From IMG/VR virus record IMGVR_UViG_3300011261_000048, positions 29,470 through 93,469 of that record: DNA of 64,000 nucleotides; one strand, written 5' to 3'. Positions 32,887 through 42,618 of the stretch are shown here, piece after piece. The translations under genes were made by a program, and so were the position numbers. The notes under the pieces are model-generated. The model saw only the letters and a program-made list of their open reading frames with translations, ran no database searches and was not told where the DNA came from. Numbering within the stretch: the stretch's first letter is position 1; every line of letters begins with the position of its first letter. This DNA is from a virus.

Positions 32887-33108
32887 ATGAATAAAGAATT
32901 TACCGTAGAATATGCATGTGACTTTGAAGGAGATTACACTGCAAGTATAGTTAACTGTACTGAAACAAAAGAAAAAACTTTCAAGTGTTGGGAAACCGCA
33001 CTAAATTTTATAAATAAATGTACAATGGTACATAACTTAGACCAATTATTAAATGTAGTACCTATAGAGCTCGTCCCTGATGCTGTATATGAACCTACAT
33101 TTTATTAG
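32887..33108 (+). CDS. Small protein (73 aa)
   Basis: MNKEFTVEYACDFEGDYTAS... beta-rich start, three Cys. No family recognised. Confidence 0.5.
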   Translation: MNKEFTVEYACDFEGDYTASIVNCTETKEKTFKCWETALNFINKCTMVHNLDQLLNVVPIELVPDAVYEPTFY

Positions 33109-33137
33109 GTAATTATTAATTAATTAAAAATAGACAT

Positions 33138-33431
33138 ATGTTAGACATAGGTACTAAATTTGAAGGCGCAGAACAATATGAAATGTGTGAATTACAAGTA
33201 GTTGATAATTCTCAATTTGAAGAGTCAGATATATATGAATGTATTATAACAAGTTCTCCAGAAGAAGATGAGATAGGAGACACTTGCTTTTTAGATTCGT
33301 ATGAAGTAGGAGATTTACTACGTCAAAGTTCTACAGGGACAATTGGAGTAGTAGTAATGAACTTTTCTTCTGCCCCATTATTTCAAACTTCAGAAATGAA
33401 CACAGCCATTATCTTAGGCTTAGTAAAGTAA
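33138..33431 (+). CDS. Small acidic protein (97 aa)
   Basis: Acidic (EESDIYEC, SPEEDEIGD). DNA mimicry is one possible reason for the acidity, but no family match. A hairpin AAACTAC-acgaa-GTAGTTT follows at 33457-33475. Confidence 0.5.
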   Translation: MLDIGTKFEGAEQYEMCELQVVDNSQFEESDIYECIITSSPEEDEIGDTCFLDSYEVGDLLRQSSTGTIGVVVMNFSSAPLFQTSEMNTAIILGLVK

Positions 33432-33505
33432 GATAAATTAAATTACAATTTCAAGTAAACTACACGAAGTAGTTTGCAATTATTAATGTCACAAAAAATA
33501 TAAAC

Positions 33506-33796
33506 ATGGCAGCAACAAAAAAAGATGTATTGAGCTTAGCATTAGCTAACGTAAAGAAAACTGATATTGAAAGAGAATCAGAAGGAATCAGAAGAGCAGT
33601 AGCAGATAATGCTCATTCTTGGGGAAATGAATTACATAATGCAAAGAAAGCAGTTCAAACTGCAGGAGACAAGATTGCAGCATTAGCCTCTAATGTTAAC
33701 GCTACAGCAGCACAATGTCTACAAGCAAGTAGAGATTTGGCATTGGCGGAAGCTAATGTTAAAGCTATTGAAGAATTAATGGCAGTAAGATTTTAA
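33506..33796 (+). CDS. Helical protein (96 aa)
   Basis: Ala-rich, coiled-coil-like throughout (ALASNVNATAAQCLQASRDL). Followed by a strong terminator, as with the coiled-coil gene at 28152. Confidence 0.55.
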   Translation: MAATKKDVLSLALANVKKTDIERESEGIRRAVADNAHSWGNELHNAKKAVQTAGDKIAALASNVNATAAQCLQASRDLALAEANVKAIEELMAVRF

Positions 33797-33815
33797 TTAA
33801 TCTTATGATTATTAT

Positions 33816-33846
33816 GCCCTCTACTTAATTGTAGGGGGCTTTTTAT
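33816..33846 (+). terminator. Strong terminator
   Basis: GCCCTCTAC - TTAATT - GTAGGGGGC followed by TTTTTATT. Confidence 0.9.
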
Positions 33847-34001
33847 TAAATACTAGATTTGAGTTCGAATCTTGATAAGACTACGATAATCGCAGTTTTT
33901 CTTATCCTCTCTTCAACGATTAGAAATATTGAAAGACGGGATAAAGCAGCTATGCTTTGAAATAGCATTTAGTCTTATGGTATAAGGTATTACGAGTATT
34001 T
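33847..34001 (+). ncRNA. Helix-closed RNA before DNA polymerase, 155 nt
   Basis: AAATACT pairs with AGTATTT. Inner stems are AGATT-tgagttcg-AATCT, TTATCC/GGATAA and ATGCT/AGCAT. It fills the polymerase leader and could be a processed RNA or a control element. Confidence 0.55.
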
Positions 34002-34022
34002 AATAAAAAATAATTAATTTAA

Positions 34023-35255
34023 ATGATATATTTAATAACTAATCAAACATCAATAGGTTTAGAAAAAGGTATCAAACAGGCTTCTTTACAGGAGTGTATT
34101 AGTTACCTTTCAGGTATACCTACGCTAGGATTAGATATAGAAACTACTAGGAAGTATAATAAGTATTTTGATTTTGAGGGTTTAGATCCTCACACATCTA
34201 AAATAGTAATGTTACAGATAGGAGATTTACATAATCAATATGTTATTGATACTAGAAATGTAGACATTAGTCCTTTAGTTCCTATGTTTGGTAATAAAGA
34301 TATCACCTTTGTAGGACACAATATAGCCTTTGAGTATAAACATATACTTAAGAACTATGGAGTAAGACTTGCAAAAGTATATGACACTATGATTTCAGAG
34401 CAGTTGCTTAACAATGATGGTGTACAGAAATCCTACTCTTTAAATGCTTTAAATGAGAAGTATTTAGATATTACAGTAGATAAAAGTATTAGGTTAGGTT
34501 TCCTTACTATAGGAGACAGGCCATTTAGTACACATGAAATAATTTATGGTGCTGATGATATTATTAATCCTTTAAGGATAAAGGCTTATCAAGAAGTACA
34601 GATGAGTGCAGAGCATAAGGATATAGAACCTGTGTTTAAATTAGAGATGCGTTTCCTATTAGGTAAGGCAGAGATGGAATATGTTGGAGTACCTTTTAAT
34701 AGGCACATATGGGAAAGTACTTATAATGAAAATTTAAAATTGTTTAATGAAAAAACAGTTGGGCTAAATGAATTTATTATTGCTAACTTCCCTAATAGCC
34801 CATTTATAGAAAGACAATTAGACTTATTTGATGAGTCTACTAAATGTTCTATACAATGGACTTCTTCTAAACAAGTTATAGAATTCTTAAACTTCTTAGG
34901 TATATGTCCTAGAGCAAAATCTAAAACTACTAAAAAGGTTAGAGATACAGCAGAGGCAAAAGAAGTAAGAGCTATACTATTAAGAGATGACCTTAGTGAT
35001 CTAATTAAGGACTTTGTTAAAAGCTACTTAAGTATGAAAGAGTTAGAGCAAAGAGTAACAACTTTTGGTATTAAATTCTTAAAGCATATTAATCCTATTA
35101 CAGGTAGAATACATAGTCATTATAAACAGATACTAAATACAGGAAGAATTTCTAGTAGTGGGCCCAATAACCAAAACATACCTGCTCAACATGAGTTTAG
35201 GAGTGCGTTTTGTGCTGATGAAGGCTCTTACTTAGTTAATGCAGATTACAGTGGT
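34023..35255 (+). CDS. polA: Family A DNA polymerase, exon 1 (N-terminal 411 aa)
   Basis: A 3'-5' exonuclease domain begins with GLDIETT (Asp38, Glu40). The polymerase domain starts after about residue 200, with TGRISSSGPNNQNIPA (the TGRLSS...NLQNIP motif), then motif A, LVNADYSG. The exon ends at GGT (35255), where a group I intron interrupts motif A. Joined to exon 2 it reads NADYSG-QESVILVNN, total 657 aa. Confidence 0.92.
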
Positions 35256-35285
35256 TTGACAATTCAACATATTTTACTAACTTTG
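35255..35285 (+). promoter_or_regulatory. Host-type promoter across the exon/intron border
   Basis: TTTG (35255-35258), 19 bases, then TAACTTTG (35278-35285) matches the Bacteroidetes promoter. It lies 17 bases before the endonuclease ATG. Confidence 0.65.
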
Positions 35286-36256
35286 TAGTAAAATAATACG
35301 TTATGAATCCAATTAATAAATTTACAGAAGAAAAAAATCAAGAAATACTTAGGTTATATGAAGAAGGTATGTCTCAAAAAGACATTGCTATACTTTACAA
35401 CACATATAATACGTCTATACGTAGAGTATTACTAAGAAATAATATAGCTATTAGAAGCAATAAAGAAATACAAAGTTACATTTCAACTAATCCGTTTAGG
35501 TTAGGAGAGGATGAATCTGATTACTTCTTTGGTTTACTAGTAGCTGATGGATGTATAAGTGCTAATAGACTTACATTAGGACTAAAAAAAGATGATATTT
35601 ATATGTTATATAGGTATGCTAACTTTTTAGGGACTAAAGTAAACGTAAATAGTTATTTTCATAAAAATCACAATAAATTTCAATATGAAGTTAAAGTTAG
35701 AAATGAAGAGATTACCATATTTTTACAAAAGCAAGCACAATTTATTAATAAAAGTGAAAAATTACAGTTATTTATACCGTTAACATGGGCTATACTTAGA
35801 GGTATAACTGATGGGGATGGGGGTTTTATAAAATTAGGCAAGACTAAAAATCAGTTAAGATGGTTTGTAGTAAGTAAGTCTAAGAAGTTTATTGTACAAA
35901 TTTATGAATTTCTAGTAAAAGAAGGGTATCACCCTACTATTACAGGTAATTATGAAAGTTGTTATTATGTAAACTTATATCGTAAAACAGAATTATGTAA
36001 TTTTTTTAAAGATTTATATCAAGATACAGATGTTTACTTAAAACGTAAATATTCTATTTTGGCCACCTTCTATGAGAAATCACTGAAGTAAAACAACCTA
36101 AATTCAGGGAAAGAGAGTATCTTCCAACCCTGAGCAAAATCTATACACCCTAGTGGTAAATTTAAGTATATAGAGATGTGCAGAGACTATAATGGTTGCA
36201 CCTAAACGAGAAAGTTAGACGTAGGTGAAGGGATAGTCCATCCAAGTTGAAGGACG
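35256..36256 (+). ncRNA. Group I intron in the DNA polymerase gene
   Basis: Exon 1 ends in U and the intron ends in G (ACG). Near the 3' end are CAGGGAAA...CAACCCTGAGC (P4-P6 type), CAGAGACTATAATGG (P7 5') and GGGATAGTCCATCC (P7 3'). A LAGLIDADG gene occupies the first 800 bases. A candidate guide GCCAC at 36062-36066 could pair with exon GTGGT. Confidence 0.85.
35303..36091 (+). CDS. LAGLIDADG homing endonuclease in polymerase intron (262 aa)
   Basis: Two LAGLIDADG motifs, FFGLLVADGCI near 78 and ILRGITDGDGGF near 165, each with the acidic Asp. An N-terminal helix-turn-helix (SQKDIAILYNTYNTSIRRVL) likely helps DNA recognition. It would cut intronless polymerase alleles to spread the intron. 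Confidence 0.88.
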   Translation: MNPINKFTEEKNQEILRLYEEGMSQKDIAILYNTYNTSIRRVLLRNNIAIRSNKEIQSYISTNPFRLGEDESDYFFGLLVADGCISANRLTLGLKKDDIYMLYRYANFLGTKVNVNSYFHKNHNKFQYEVKVRNEEITIFLQKQAQFINKSEKLQLFIPLTWAILRGITDGDGGFIKLGKTKNQLRWFVVSKSKKFIVQIYEFLVKEGYHPTITGNYESCYYVNLYRKTELCNFFKDLYQDTDVYLKRKYSILATFYEKSLK

Positions 36257-36997
36257 CAAGAGTCAGTGATCTTAGTTAATAATTCTTTAGATGATGATTT
36301 ACTAGAGTTTTATGATAATGGAGGAGGAGATTTGCATAGTTTTGTTGCAAAGAAGATATGGCCAGATTTATTAGGAGGATTATCTCTAGATGAAGTCAAG
36401 GCAGAACATAAAGAAAAGAGACAAATTGCTAAGTCAGCAAACTTTGCCTTAGCCTATGGAGGTAATGGTTTTACTATTGCATCTAATTTAGGTATATCTG
36501 CTGCAGAAGGAGATAGAGTTTATGAGGATTATTTTAAGGCCTTTCCAGGATTAAAGACTTACTTTGAAAGTGTAGTTAAGCAATCATTGGCACAAGGGTA
36601 CATACTTATTGATCCTCATACAAAAAGAAAGTTTTTCTTTCCTTATATTAATGAATACTATAAGTATCAATATCAAGGTAATAAAAGAAAGGCTGATGAA
36701 TTAGAAGGTAAAATGTCTAGGGCAGCTATGAATTATTGTATTCAAGGTGCTGCAGGAAGTATGACAAAATATGCCATTGTATTAATTTATGAATGGTTAC
36801 TAGGTAATAAAGAATTACTAGAAAATATAAAATTAGTATTAACAGTCCATGATGAAATAATTCTAGAAGCTAAAGAAGGCTACCAAGACATTGCAAAAGA
36901 AAAACTATCTCACTATATGGTAGAGGCAGGAAGTGTGTGGTGTAAAAGAGTACCTATTAAGGCTGATGCTGTGATTTCAACAATATGGGAACATTAA
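36257..36997 (+). CDS. polA: Family A DNA polymerase, exon 2 (C-terminal 246 aa)
   Basis: Begins QESVILVNNSLDDDLLEFYD, completing motif A. Motif B-like KRQIAKSANFALAYGG is followed by motif C, LVLTVHDEII. The frame from CAA at 36257 joins exon 1 without a break. Confidence 0.92.
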   Translation, partial: QESVILVNNSLDDDLLEFYDNGGGDLHSFVAKKIWPDLLGGLSLDEVKAEHKEKRQIAKSANFALAYGGNGFTIASNLGISAAEGDRVYEDYFKAFPGLKTYFESVVKQSLAQGYILIDPHTKRKFFFPYINEYYKYQYQGNKRKADELEGKMSRAAMNYCIQGAAGSMTKYAIVLIYEWLLGNKELLENIKLVLTVHDEIILEAKEGYQDIAKEKLSHYMVEAGSVWCKRVPIKADAVISTIWEH

Positions 36998-37010
36998 AAA
37001 TTAAAAAATT

Positions 37011-37217
37011 ATGACTATAGAATCAAGACACATAGGCTCTTTTGGAGGTAATGTTGCTGCATGCATTCAGGTAACAGTTACAGATTGGGGTGGAGGCTCT
37101 GCCATTACTGAAGATGTAACAGATTTACATGGGTTTGTAGATATAGAGTTAATTCAGCAGTTAAGAAATTTAGCTGATGAATTAGAAGAACAAAATAACT
37201 TATTAAAAGGAAAATGA
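37011..37217 (+). CDS. Small protein (68 aa)
   Basis: Gly/Val-rich start and a C-terminal helix (LIQQLRNLADELEEQN). ATGA overlap with the zinc-ribbon gene. No family recognised. Confidence 0.5.
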   Translation: MTIESRHIGSFGGNVAACIQVTVTDWGGGSAITEDVTDLHGFVDIELIQQLRNLADELEEQNNLLKGK

Positions 37218-37399
37218 AATGTCCAAAATGTAAAAGTAAACACTATTGTGGATGTAAGTCATGTAAGCCTAGGAAAGGCATGCATAGATTAAGGTCTAAT
37301 AAAATGAAAGGAGATTTTATAACTTGTGCATATTGCAGAACTAAGTCTCATTTTGATGCCTGGTTAGATGCAGAAGCAGCAACAATAATTAAATTATAA
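37214..37399 (+). CDS. Small zinc-ribbon protein (61 aa)
   Basis: MKCPKCKSKHYCGCKSCKPR has CxxC and further CxxC pairs, and CAYC follows near residue 38. Probably binds zinc. Located between polymerase and helicase, it may help replication. Confidence 0.65.
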   Translation: MKCPKCKSKHYCGCKSCKPRKGMHRLRSNKMKGDFITCAYCRTKSHFDAWLDAEAATIIKL

Positions 37400-37403
37400 T
37401 AAA

Positions 37404-38597
37404 ATGAATAGAAGAGAAGAACTTATAAGAAAGGGACTCAACAGGTGGGTTAAAAATGACTTTAAAGGGATTCTCAATTATGCGACTGGAGTTGGAAAAA
37501 CCTTTGCACTAGTTTTAGCAGTAGAACATGCTGTTAAAGTTGACCCTAGGAGAGCTATATTAATAGTAGCACCTACAAATGTTGTATTAGATGGTATACA
37601 GGAGAATTTCAGAAAATTTAAGAGAGGAAAACTCATTAAATATTGTGATTTCATCTGTTATGCCAGTTTAGTTAACCAATCAGGAGACTATGGATTAGTA
37701 GTCTTTGATGAGATACATCATTTAGTAACAGAAAAGAAGCTAGAATTCTTTAATAATTGTACTTACTCCTATATATTAGGACTAACTGCATCATTAACTA
37801 CAGATCAAGAAGATGAATTACGTTTTTATTGCCCTATAGTTGATAAACTCTCATTGGAAGATGTAGAGGATGAAGGATTTATAGCCAATTTTACTGTTAT
37901 TAATTTTCCAGTAGATTTTACTAAAATGGAAAAGGACCTGTATGATGAGTGTACTAAGAAAATGGAGTGGACTTACGCCACTTATGGTACTCAAGCATGG
38001 TCAGCTATAGGTACTAGGTCTAATCTAGTGTATAATGCTAGTAATAAACTAAAGGTAGTACAATCATTAGTAGATTTATTCCCTGAAGAGTACGGAATTG
38101 TATTCTCATTAAAAAATGAGTATGCACAGAAAGTAGCTGATATATTAGGAACTAACTGTACCTGTATTACAAGTAAAGATAAGGCTAAAAGTCAGACAGC
38201 TAAGTTGAAGTCATTCTTAGATGGTAGACGTAAAGTTAACATAATATCAGCAGTTAAAATGTTTGATGAAGGTGTAACTTTACCTAGGCTATCTTTTGGG
38301 ATAGCATTAGCTAGATATTCTAAAGAGAGGCAGTCTATACAGACTATAGGAAGACTTCTAAGAGCAGATATGGAAGATAAGCACTCTATATTAATTAGAA
38401 CTTATGTTAAGGGCTCAGTAGAAGAGAAATGGGTAAGAGAAAGTCAAAAGAATTTTAATGTTAAATATGTAAATAGTTATGATGAACTTAAAGAAACAAT
38501 TGAAGAAGCCAGAAGTGGCATTAAGCGAACTAGGACTAAAACTGAGATTAATCCAGTTGGAGTATCCAAACTTGGTTACGGCAGAAGAACTATCTGA
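37404..38597 (+). CDS. SF2 DNA helicase (397 aa)
   Basis: Walker A YATGVGKT (26-33), DEIH box at 102-105, TGLTA-like LGLTASLT, and C-terminal motif VI, QTIGRLLRA. A DEAD/DEAH-type phage helicase similar in build to UvsW or repair helicases, likely remodelling forks or recombination intermediates. Confidence 0.88.
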   Translation: MNRREELIRKGLNRWVKNDFKGILNYATGVGKTFALVLAVEHAVKVDPRRAILIVAPTNVVLDGIQENFRKFKRGKLIKYCDFICYASLVNQSGDYGLVVFDEIHHLVTEKKLEFFNNCTYSYILGLTASLTTDQEDELRFYCPIVDKLSLEDVEDEGFIANFTVINFPVDFTKMEKDLYDECTKKMEWTYATYGTQAWSAIGTRSNLVYNASNKLKVVQSLVDLFPEEYGIVFSLKNEYAQKVADILGTNCTCITSKDKAKSQTAKLKSFLDGRRKVNIISAVKMFDEGVTLPRLSFGIALARYSKERQSIQTIGRLLRADMEDKHSILIRTYVKGSVEEKWVRESQKNFNVKYVNSYDELKETIEEARSGIKRTRTKTEINPVGVSKLGYGRRTI

Positions 38598-38724
38598 TAA
38601 AATAGCAGAAGAATTTGAAGTAAACTGTACTCCCCAATTAGTAGAAGACTATTGGAGGCTACATATTCATTTTGGAGATGTAGAAAAACAAAGTAGGGAG
38701 GTGGAATATGGAGTTAGTTATTGA
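38479..38724 (+). CDS. Small protein overlapping helicase end (up to 81 aa)
   Basis: The frame contains NLVTAEELSDKIAEEFEVNC then LVEDYWRLHIHF, a plausible helix-turn-helix-like domain. The ATG at 38479 lies 118 bases inside the helicase gene. A later GTG at 38512 or a downstream start could be real. The stop overlaps the next ATG. Confidence 0.5.
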   Translation: MMNLKKQLKKPEVALSELGLKLRLIQLEYPNLVTAEELSDKIAEEFEVNCTPQLVEDYWRLHIHFGDVEKQSREVEYGVSY

Positions 38725-39283
38725 TTTTAAGTTGTTAAGAGAAAATAACTTAACACCTGATACCTACTGCCTACTTATGTCTATCTTACTTAAAGAGCCT
38801 TATGAATTTATATCAGGAGACTCTTTAAGAATTACTCTTAATTATTTAGAAAGAGAAGGTTGGTGTAAAGTTACTGAGGAAGAAGTGATACTAAGGCAGA
38901 AGTTCTTGAAACTTGTAGATGCAACTGATACTTCTCCAGGTAATGTAGAATCTTGGATTGATGAATGGCGGGAATTATTCCCTAAAGGAGTTAAGTCAGG
39001 TGGAAGACCTGTTAGAGGAGATAAACAGGGAGTATTGAAAAAGATGAAAGGATTCTGTAAAAAGTATCCTAATTATAAGAAAAAAGATATAATAGATGCT
39101 ACAAAGCTGTATGTTTTTGAAAAGAGTAGAGATAGGTATAACTATATGCAATGTGCAGACTACTTTATTGACAAGAACAATACTTCTTTATTAGCATCTT
39201 TTATTGAAGACTTGGAAGGGAAAGAAAACCCGTTAGAATTAATAACCAAAGGAGGCGGAAGTGCTTTCCATAAAGAGATATAA
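38708..39283 (+). CDS. Replication-module protein (191 aa)
   Basis: A helical N-terminus with a winged-helix-like pattern (DSLRITLNYLEREGWCKVTE) and a basic C-terminal helix set. It may be a helicase loader or initiator-like protein by position, unproven. Confidence 0.5.
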   Translation: MELVIDFKLLRENNLTPDTYCLLMSILLKEPYEFISGDSLRITLNYLEREGWCKVTEEEVILRQKFLKLVDATDTSPGNVESWIDEWRELFPKGVKSGGRPVRGDKQGVLKKMKGFCKKYPNYKKKDIIDATKLYVFEKSRDRYNYMQCADYFIDKNNTSLLASFIEDLEGKENPLELITKGGGSAFHKEI

Positions 39284-39712
39284 ATGAAAAAAACAAAATC
39301 AATTGCTAGTACAGTACAGAGAAACTTAGAAAGGTTACATACAATAAGGGAAAGTGTAGAAAATAATCTATACCCAAGTATGGCTACTATTAGAAAAGAT
39401 GTTGGAGGGTCTTCTAGATTCTACCACCACTTAAAGCATAGTAATATACTTATTAAAGTTAATGGTAACTATATATGGAATGATAAAATCCCTGTATCAA
39501 ATACATTAGCAACTACTTTAAGTAAGCAAGTTAGAGCAGATCATGATAAGCGTTTAGAAGCAAATAAGGAACCTATAGTTAAGACACTTAAGGAAGATCC
39601 TACTAGACGTACTTCTCATGTAGTAAGAACTGCTACCAAATCAGATAAGCCTACTAAAGAATCTCGTAGAGAGTTTTCTTTAATGTGGGGATTAATTAAA
39701 TTTAATTATTAA
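39284..39712 (+). CDS. Basic protein in the replication module (142 aa)
   Basis: Lys/Arg/Thr-rich, helix pattern PSMATIRKDVGGSSRFYHHL could bind DNA. Start directly follows the preceding stop. No family recognised. Confidence 0.5.
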   Translation: MKKTKSIASTVQRNLERLHTIRESVENNLYPSMATIRKDVGGSSRFYHHLKHSNILIKVNGNYIWNDKIPVSNTLATTLSKQVRADHDKRLEANKEPIVKTLKEDPTRRTSHVVRTATKSDKPTKESRREFSLMWGLIKFNY

Positions 39713-39714
39713 AC

Positions 39715-40065
39715 ATGACTAAATTAAATAAAGCAGAAATAGATGCACTTACAGCTAGATTACATCTACTAATTTCAACACAATTACGTGATGAGGATAA
39801 GGCAGTATACGCAAAATTTACATCATTATTTTATAAAACTAAAGAAGGTAAAGTGCTTAAAAAGGCACGTACTCTTTTCCCTGATTTACCAGTAAATAGT
39901 ATACTATTAAAGGAGACTAAGGCAATGGGGTATGTACCTCTTAAACTTAGTATCTACCAGAGGGAAATTAGAAATGAAATAGTATTACTTAATTCTGAGA
40001 AAATAGGTATGACTCAAATCATTAATTTAGTAGCTAAGAAGTATAAAGTAATTATAAAAGAATAG
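39715..40065 (+). CDS. Small helical protein (116 aa)
   Basis: Alpha-helical throughout, two bases after the previous stop and directly before the DnaB-like gene. Possibly a helicase partner. No motif recognised. Confidence 0.5.
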   Translation: MTKLNKAEIDALTARLHLLISTQLRDEDKAVYAKFTSLFYKTKEGKVLKKARTLFPDLPVNSILLKETKAMGYVPLKLSIYQREIRNEIVLLNSEKIGMTQIINLVAKKYKVIIKE

Positions 40066-41199
40066 ATGAGTACATTTGAAAGAGCCTTAGCTCAAGTAGA
40101 AAGAGGTAGAAATGGAGACAATGTCGGAATTCCTATCCCTTTTGATAGGCTAAGGAGGTATTTACCTAATATTCAGCAATCTACCTATTATCTAATAGGT
40201 GCTGGTACTAAGGTGGGTAAAACTTCTCTTGCAGATGATATATTCTTTTATGGTGCTTATGACCACTATAAGACTCTTAAAGATAAAGATGAATTGGATG
40301 GATTTGAGTTAGATATAGACTATTTCTCTTATGAAATAGATAAACAAACTAAAATCATTAAAGGTATAGGTAGGAAACTGTGGCATGACTACGGTATTAT
40401 TGCAGATGCTAATACAATTTTATCAAGAGGAGAGAATTATTGTGAGGATGAATTATATAGATTAGTAGTAGGATATAGAGAGTATTTTGATGAGATGGAG
40501 GACGTAGTCACTATCCATGACATGCCTGATAATCCTACAGGAATCTTTAAATATATTAACAGTAAAGCAGCACAACATGGTACTATTCATACCAAGAATA
40601 TAAATAAAGACCCTGAAGGTACACCTGTCATGAGATTTGACAGATATGAAATCAATAATCCTAAAAGATATTGGTTAGGCATGGTGGACCATATTGCTTT
40701 GGCAATGGAAGAAAGGAGTTTTAGTACTAAACAAACTATTGATAAGTTATCTCAGTATATGGTAGGCTTCCGTAATAACTACGGGATGAGTCCTGTAATT
40801 ATACAGCAGTTAGCTTTTGATAGTGAATCTGATGAAAGACATAAAACAGGTAGGTTAACTCCTACACTTAAAGATTTTGGAGATAGTAAGTATACTACCA
40901 GGGATGCTAATGTTATTATGACATTATTTAGTCCTTATAGATACAAACTAGAGCAATTTCAAGGGTATAATGTTGCAGCATTAGGTAACAGTTTTAGAAG
41001 CTTAGAAATTCTTGAGAATAGAGATGGAGAACCTAATGTAAATTTAGGTTTAAATTTTATTGGGCCTTGTGGTACTTTTAGAGAACTACCAATGTCCAGT
41101 GAAATGAATACAGCAAGAAATGAGTATGCAGCAAGGCTGGAAAATATAAAATCTAAATACAAGAAAGATGATTCTGGTAATTGGATAATAAGAGCATAA
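40066..41199 (+). CDS. DnaB-like replicative helicase (377 aa)
   Basis: YYLIGAGTKVGKTS gives the P-loop at about 45-54, then YFSYEIDKQTKI and later MGFRNNYGMSPVIIQQL-like strands (actual VGFRNNYGMSPVIIQQL) of a RecA fold, as in SF4 helicases. No separate N-terminal DnaB domain is present, so it is a short phage form. It unwinds DNA for the polymerase. Confidence 0.78.
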   Translation: MSTFERALAQVERGRNGDNVGIPIPFDRLRRYLPNIQQSTYYLIGAGTKVGKTSLADDIFFYGAYDHYKTLKDKDELDGFELDIDYFSYEIDKQTKIIKGIGRKLWHDYGIIADANTILSRGENYCEDELYRLVVGYREYFDEMEDVVTIHDMPDNPTGIFKYINSKAAQHGTIHTKNINKDPEGTPVMRFDRYEINNPKRYWLGMVDHIALAMEERSFSTKQTIDKLSQYMVGFRNNYGMSPVIIQQLAFDSESDERHKTGRLTPTLKDFGDSKYTTRDANVIMTLFSPYRYKLEQFQGYNVAALGNSFRSLEILENRDGEPNVNLGLNFIGPCGTFRELPMSSEMNTARNEYAARLENIKSKYKKDDSGNWIIRA

Positions 41200-41200
41200 C

Positions 41201-41297
41201 CCTTAAAGGGACTACGGTGATTGTCTTGGAGAAGACTACTTAAGGTAAACAGTTTATCTAAACTATAAACAACTAAGCTGTAGTCCCTGCCTTAAGG
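41201..41297 (+). ncRNA. Helix-closed RNA, 97 nt
   Basis: CCTTAA-AGGGACTAC pairs with GTAGTCCCT-(gcc)-TTAAGG. Inner hairpins GTCTT/AAGAC and GTTTA...TAAAC. Lies between DnaB-like and Sak4-like genes. Confidence 0.6.
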
Positions 41298-41323
41298 AAA
41301 TAGAAATTATTAAATATATATAT

Positions 41324-42157
41324 ATGAGCAAAGGAGTGGTATTACCAACAGGTAAACACAAAGTGACAAGGGAAGACCCCAAAGTGATGGTTATTTATGG
41401 ACCACCAAAAGTTGGGAAGACAACATTATTAAGTTTATTACCAAATAACTTAATATTGGATTTAGAGAGAGGATCAGAATATGTAGAAGCAATGTCTATG
41501 TGTATTATAGGATGGATGCCTCCAGTAGGAGAAACCAAAGCCTCTATAGATGCTAGAATGGCTACTGTAGATAGTAATGGAGATGAAAAACCTTCAGAAT
41601 ACTATATTACAGAAGTTGGACAAGGTATTATGAAAGCAGGTAGACCTTATGATTTTATTACTGTAGATACAGTAACAGAATTAGAAGACATGGTAATGCC
41701 TATGGCAGTAGCAATGTATAAATCTTCTCCTATGGGAGGAAATTATGATGGTACTAATGTTAAAGAATTACCTAGAGGTGCAGGTTATTATTATTTAAGA
41801 GAAGCATTTAAAGAAGCAATTGAGAAATTGAAGAAACTTGCTAATAATATAATTTTAGTAGGTCATGTAAAAGATACTTTCATAGATAAGAAAGGAAAAG
41901 AAGTAGCAGCTAAAGATTTAGATCTTACAGGTAAAATTAAATTTACTGTATGTGCTAATGCAGATGCTATAGGTTTCTTACATAGAGGGCCAGATTCAGA
42001 AATTCTGATAAACTTTAAAAGCAATGATGAAATAATGTGTGGAGCTAGATGCAAACACTTAAAAGGTGCTGAAATTAAAGTAGCAGAATACGATGAAGAA
42101 ACAGAAGAATTAGTTAACGTAAAATGGGAATTAATATACCCATCATTAAAAAAGTAA
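41324..42157 (+). CDS. Sak4-like RecA-fold ATPase (277 aa)
   Basis: Walker A IYGPPKVGKTT (25-34), Walker B-like YDFITVDTVTEL near 110, and ILVGHVKDTF further on match phage Sak4 ATPases that help single-strand annealing with an SSB partner. The candidate SSB lies two genes downstream, which fits. Confidence 0.8.
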   Translation: MSKGVVLPTGKHKVTREDPKVMVIYGPPKVGKTTLLSLLPNNLILDLERGSEYVEAMSMCIIGWMPPVGETKASIDARMATVDSNGDEKPSEYYITEVGQGIMKAGRPYDFITVDTVTELEDMVMPMAVAMYKSSPMGGNYDGTNVKELPRGAGYYYLREAFKEAIEKLKKLANNIILVGHVKDTFIDKKGKEVAAKDLDLTGKIKFTVCANADAIGFLHRGPDSEILINFKSNDEIMCGARCKHLKGAEIKVAEYDEETEELVNVKWELIYPSLKK

Positions 42158-42160
42158 AAT

Positions 42161-42601
42161 ATGTCAGAAGAGAGAACAGGGCCTGTAACAATTAGTTTGT
42201 CAGGTGTATTAGCAGATTTAGAGAATGGTATTACTAGAAAAGAAGGAGATAAAGGGTATAATCCTGAATTAGGCTCTATTCAAGAAAAGTATAGTATTAC
42301 TAAATCAGATGTAGATGAATTATTTAAACATCCTGCATTAAAAGGTAAGAAAGTAAAAACACCTAAAAAGGTATCATTTGTCATTGTAGATGATAGAGAA
42401 GTTGCCTATGGTTCACCAAGTAAAGCTGGAGAAGCTAGACTTGCAAAGAATATTGCTGAAACACCTGAAGCAGAAGTAGAAACAGATGGTGAGATGCTTA
42501 ATGCAGATGAATCACCTGTTATTAATACAGAAGAAAATAATGATAGTATTGAGGCTACTATCCAACAAGTAGAAGAATCAACAGTTGATTCTCAATTTTA
42601 A
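42161..42601 (+). CDS. Acidic accessory protein (146 aa)
   Basis: Basic middle (KGKKVKTPKKVSF) and very acidic, disordered C-terminal half. Lies between Sak4 and SSB candidates and likely works with them. Function not known. Confidence 0.5.
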   Translation: MSEERTGPVTISLSGVLADLENGITRKEGDKGYNPELGSIQEKYSITKSDVDELFKHPALKGKKVKTPKKVSFVIVDDREVAYGSPSKAGEARLAKNIAETPEAEVETDGEMLNADESPVINTEENNDSIEATIQQVEESTVDSQF

Positions 42602-42618
42602 TAAATAAAAAAGTAAAT

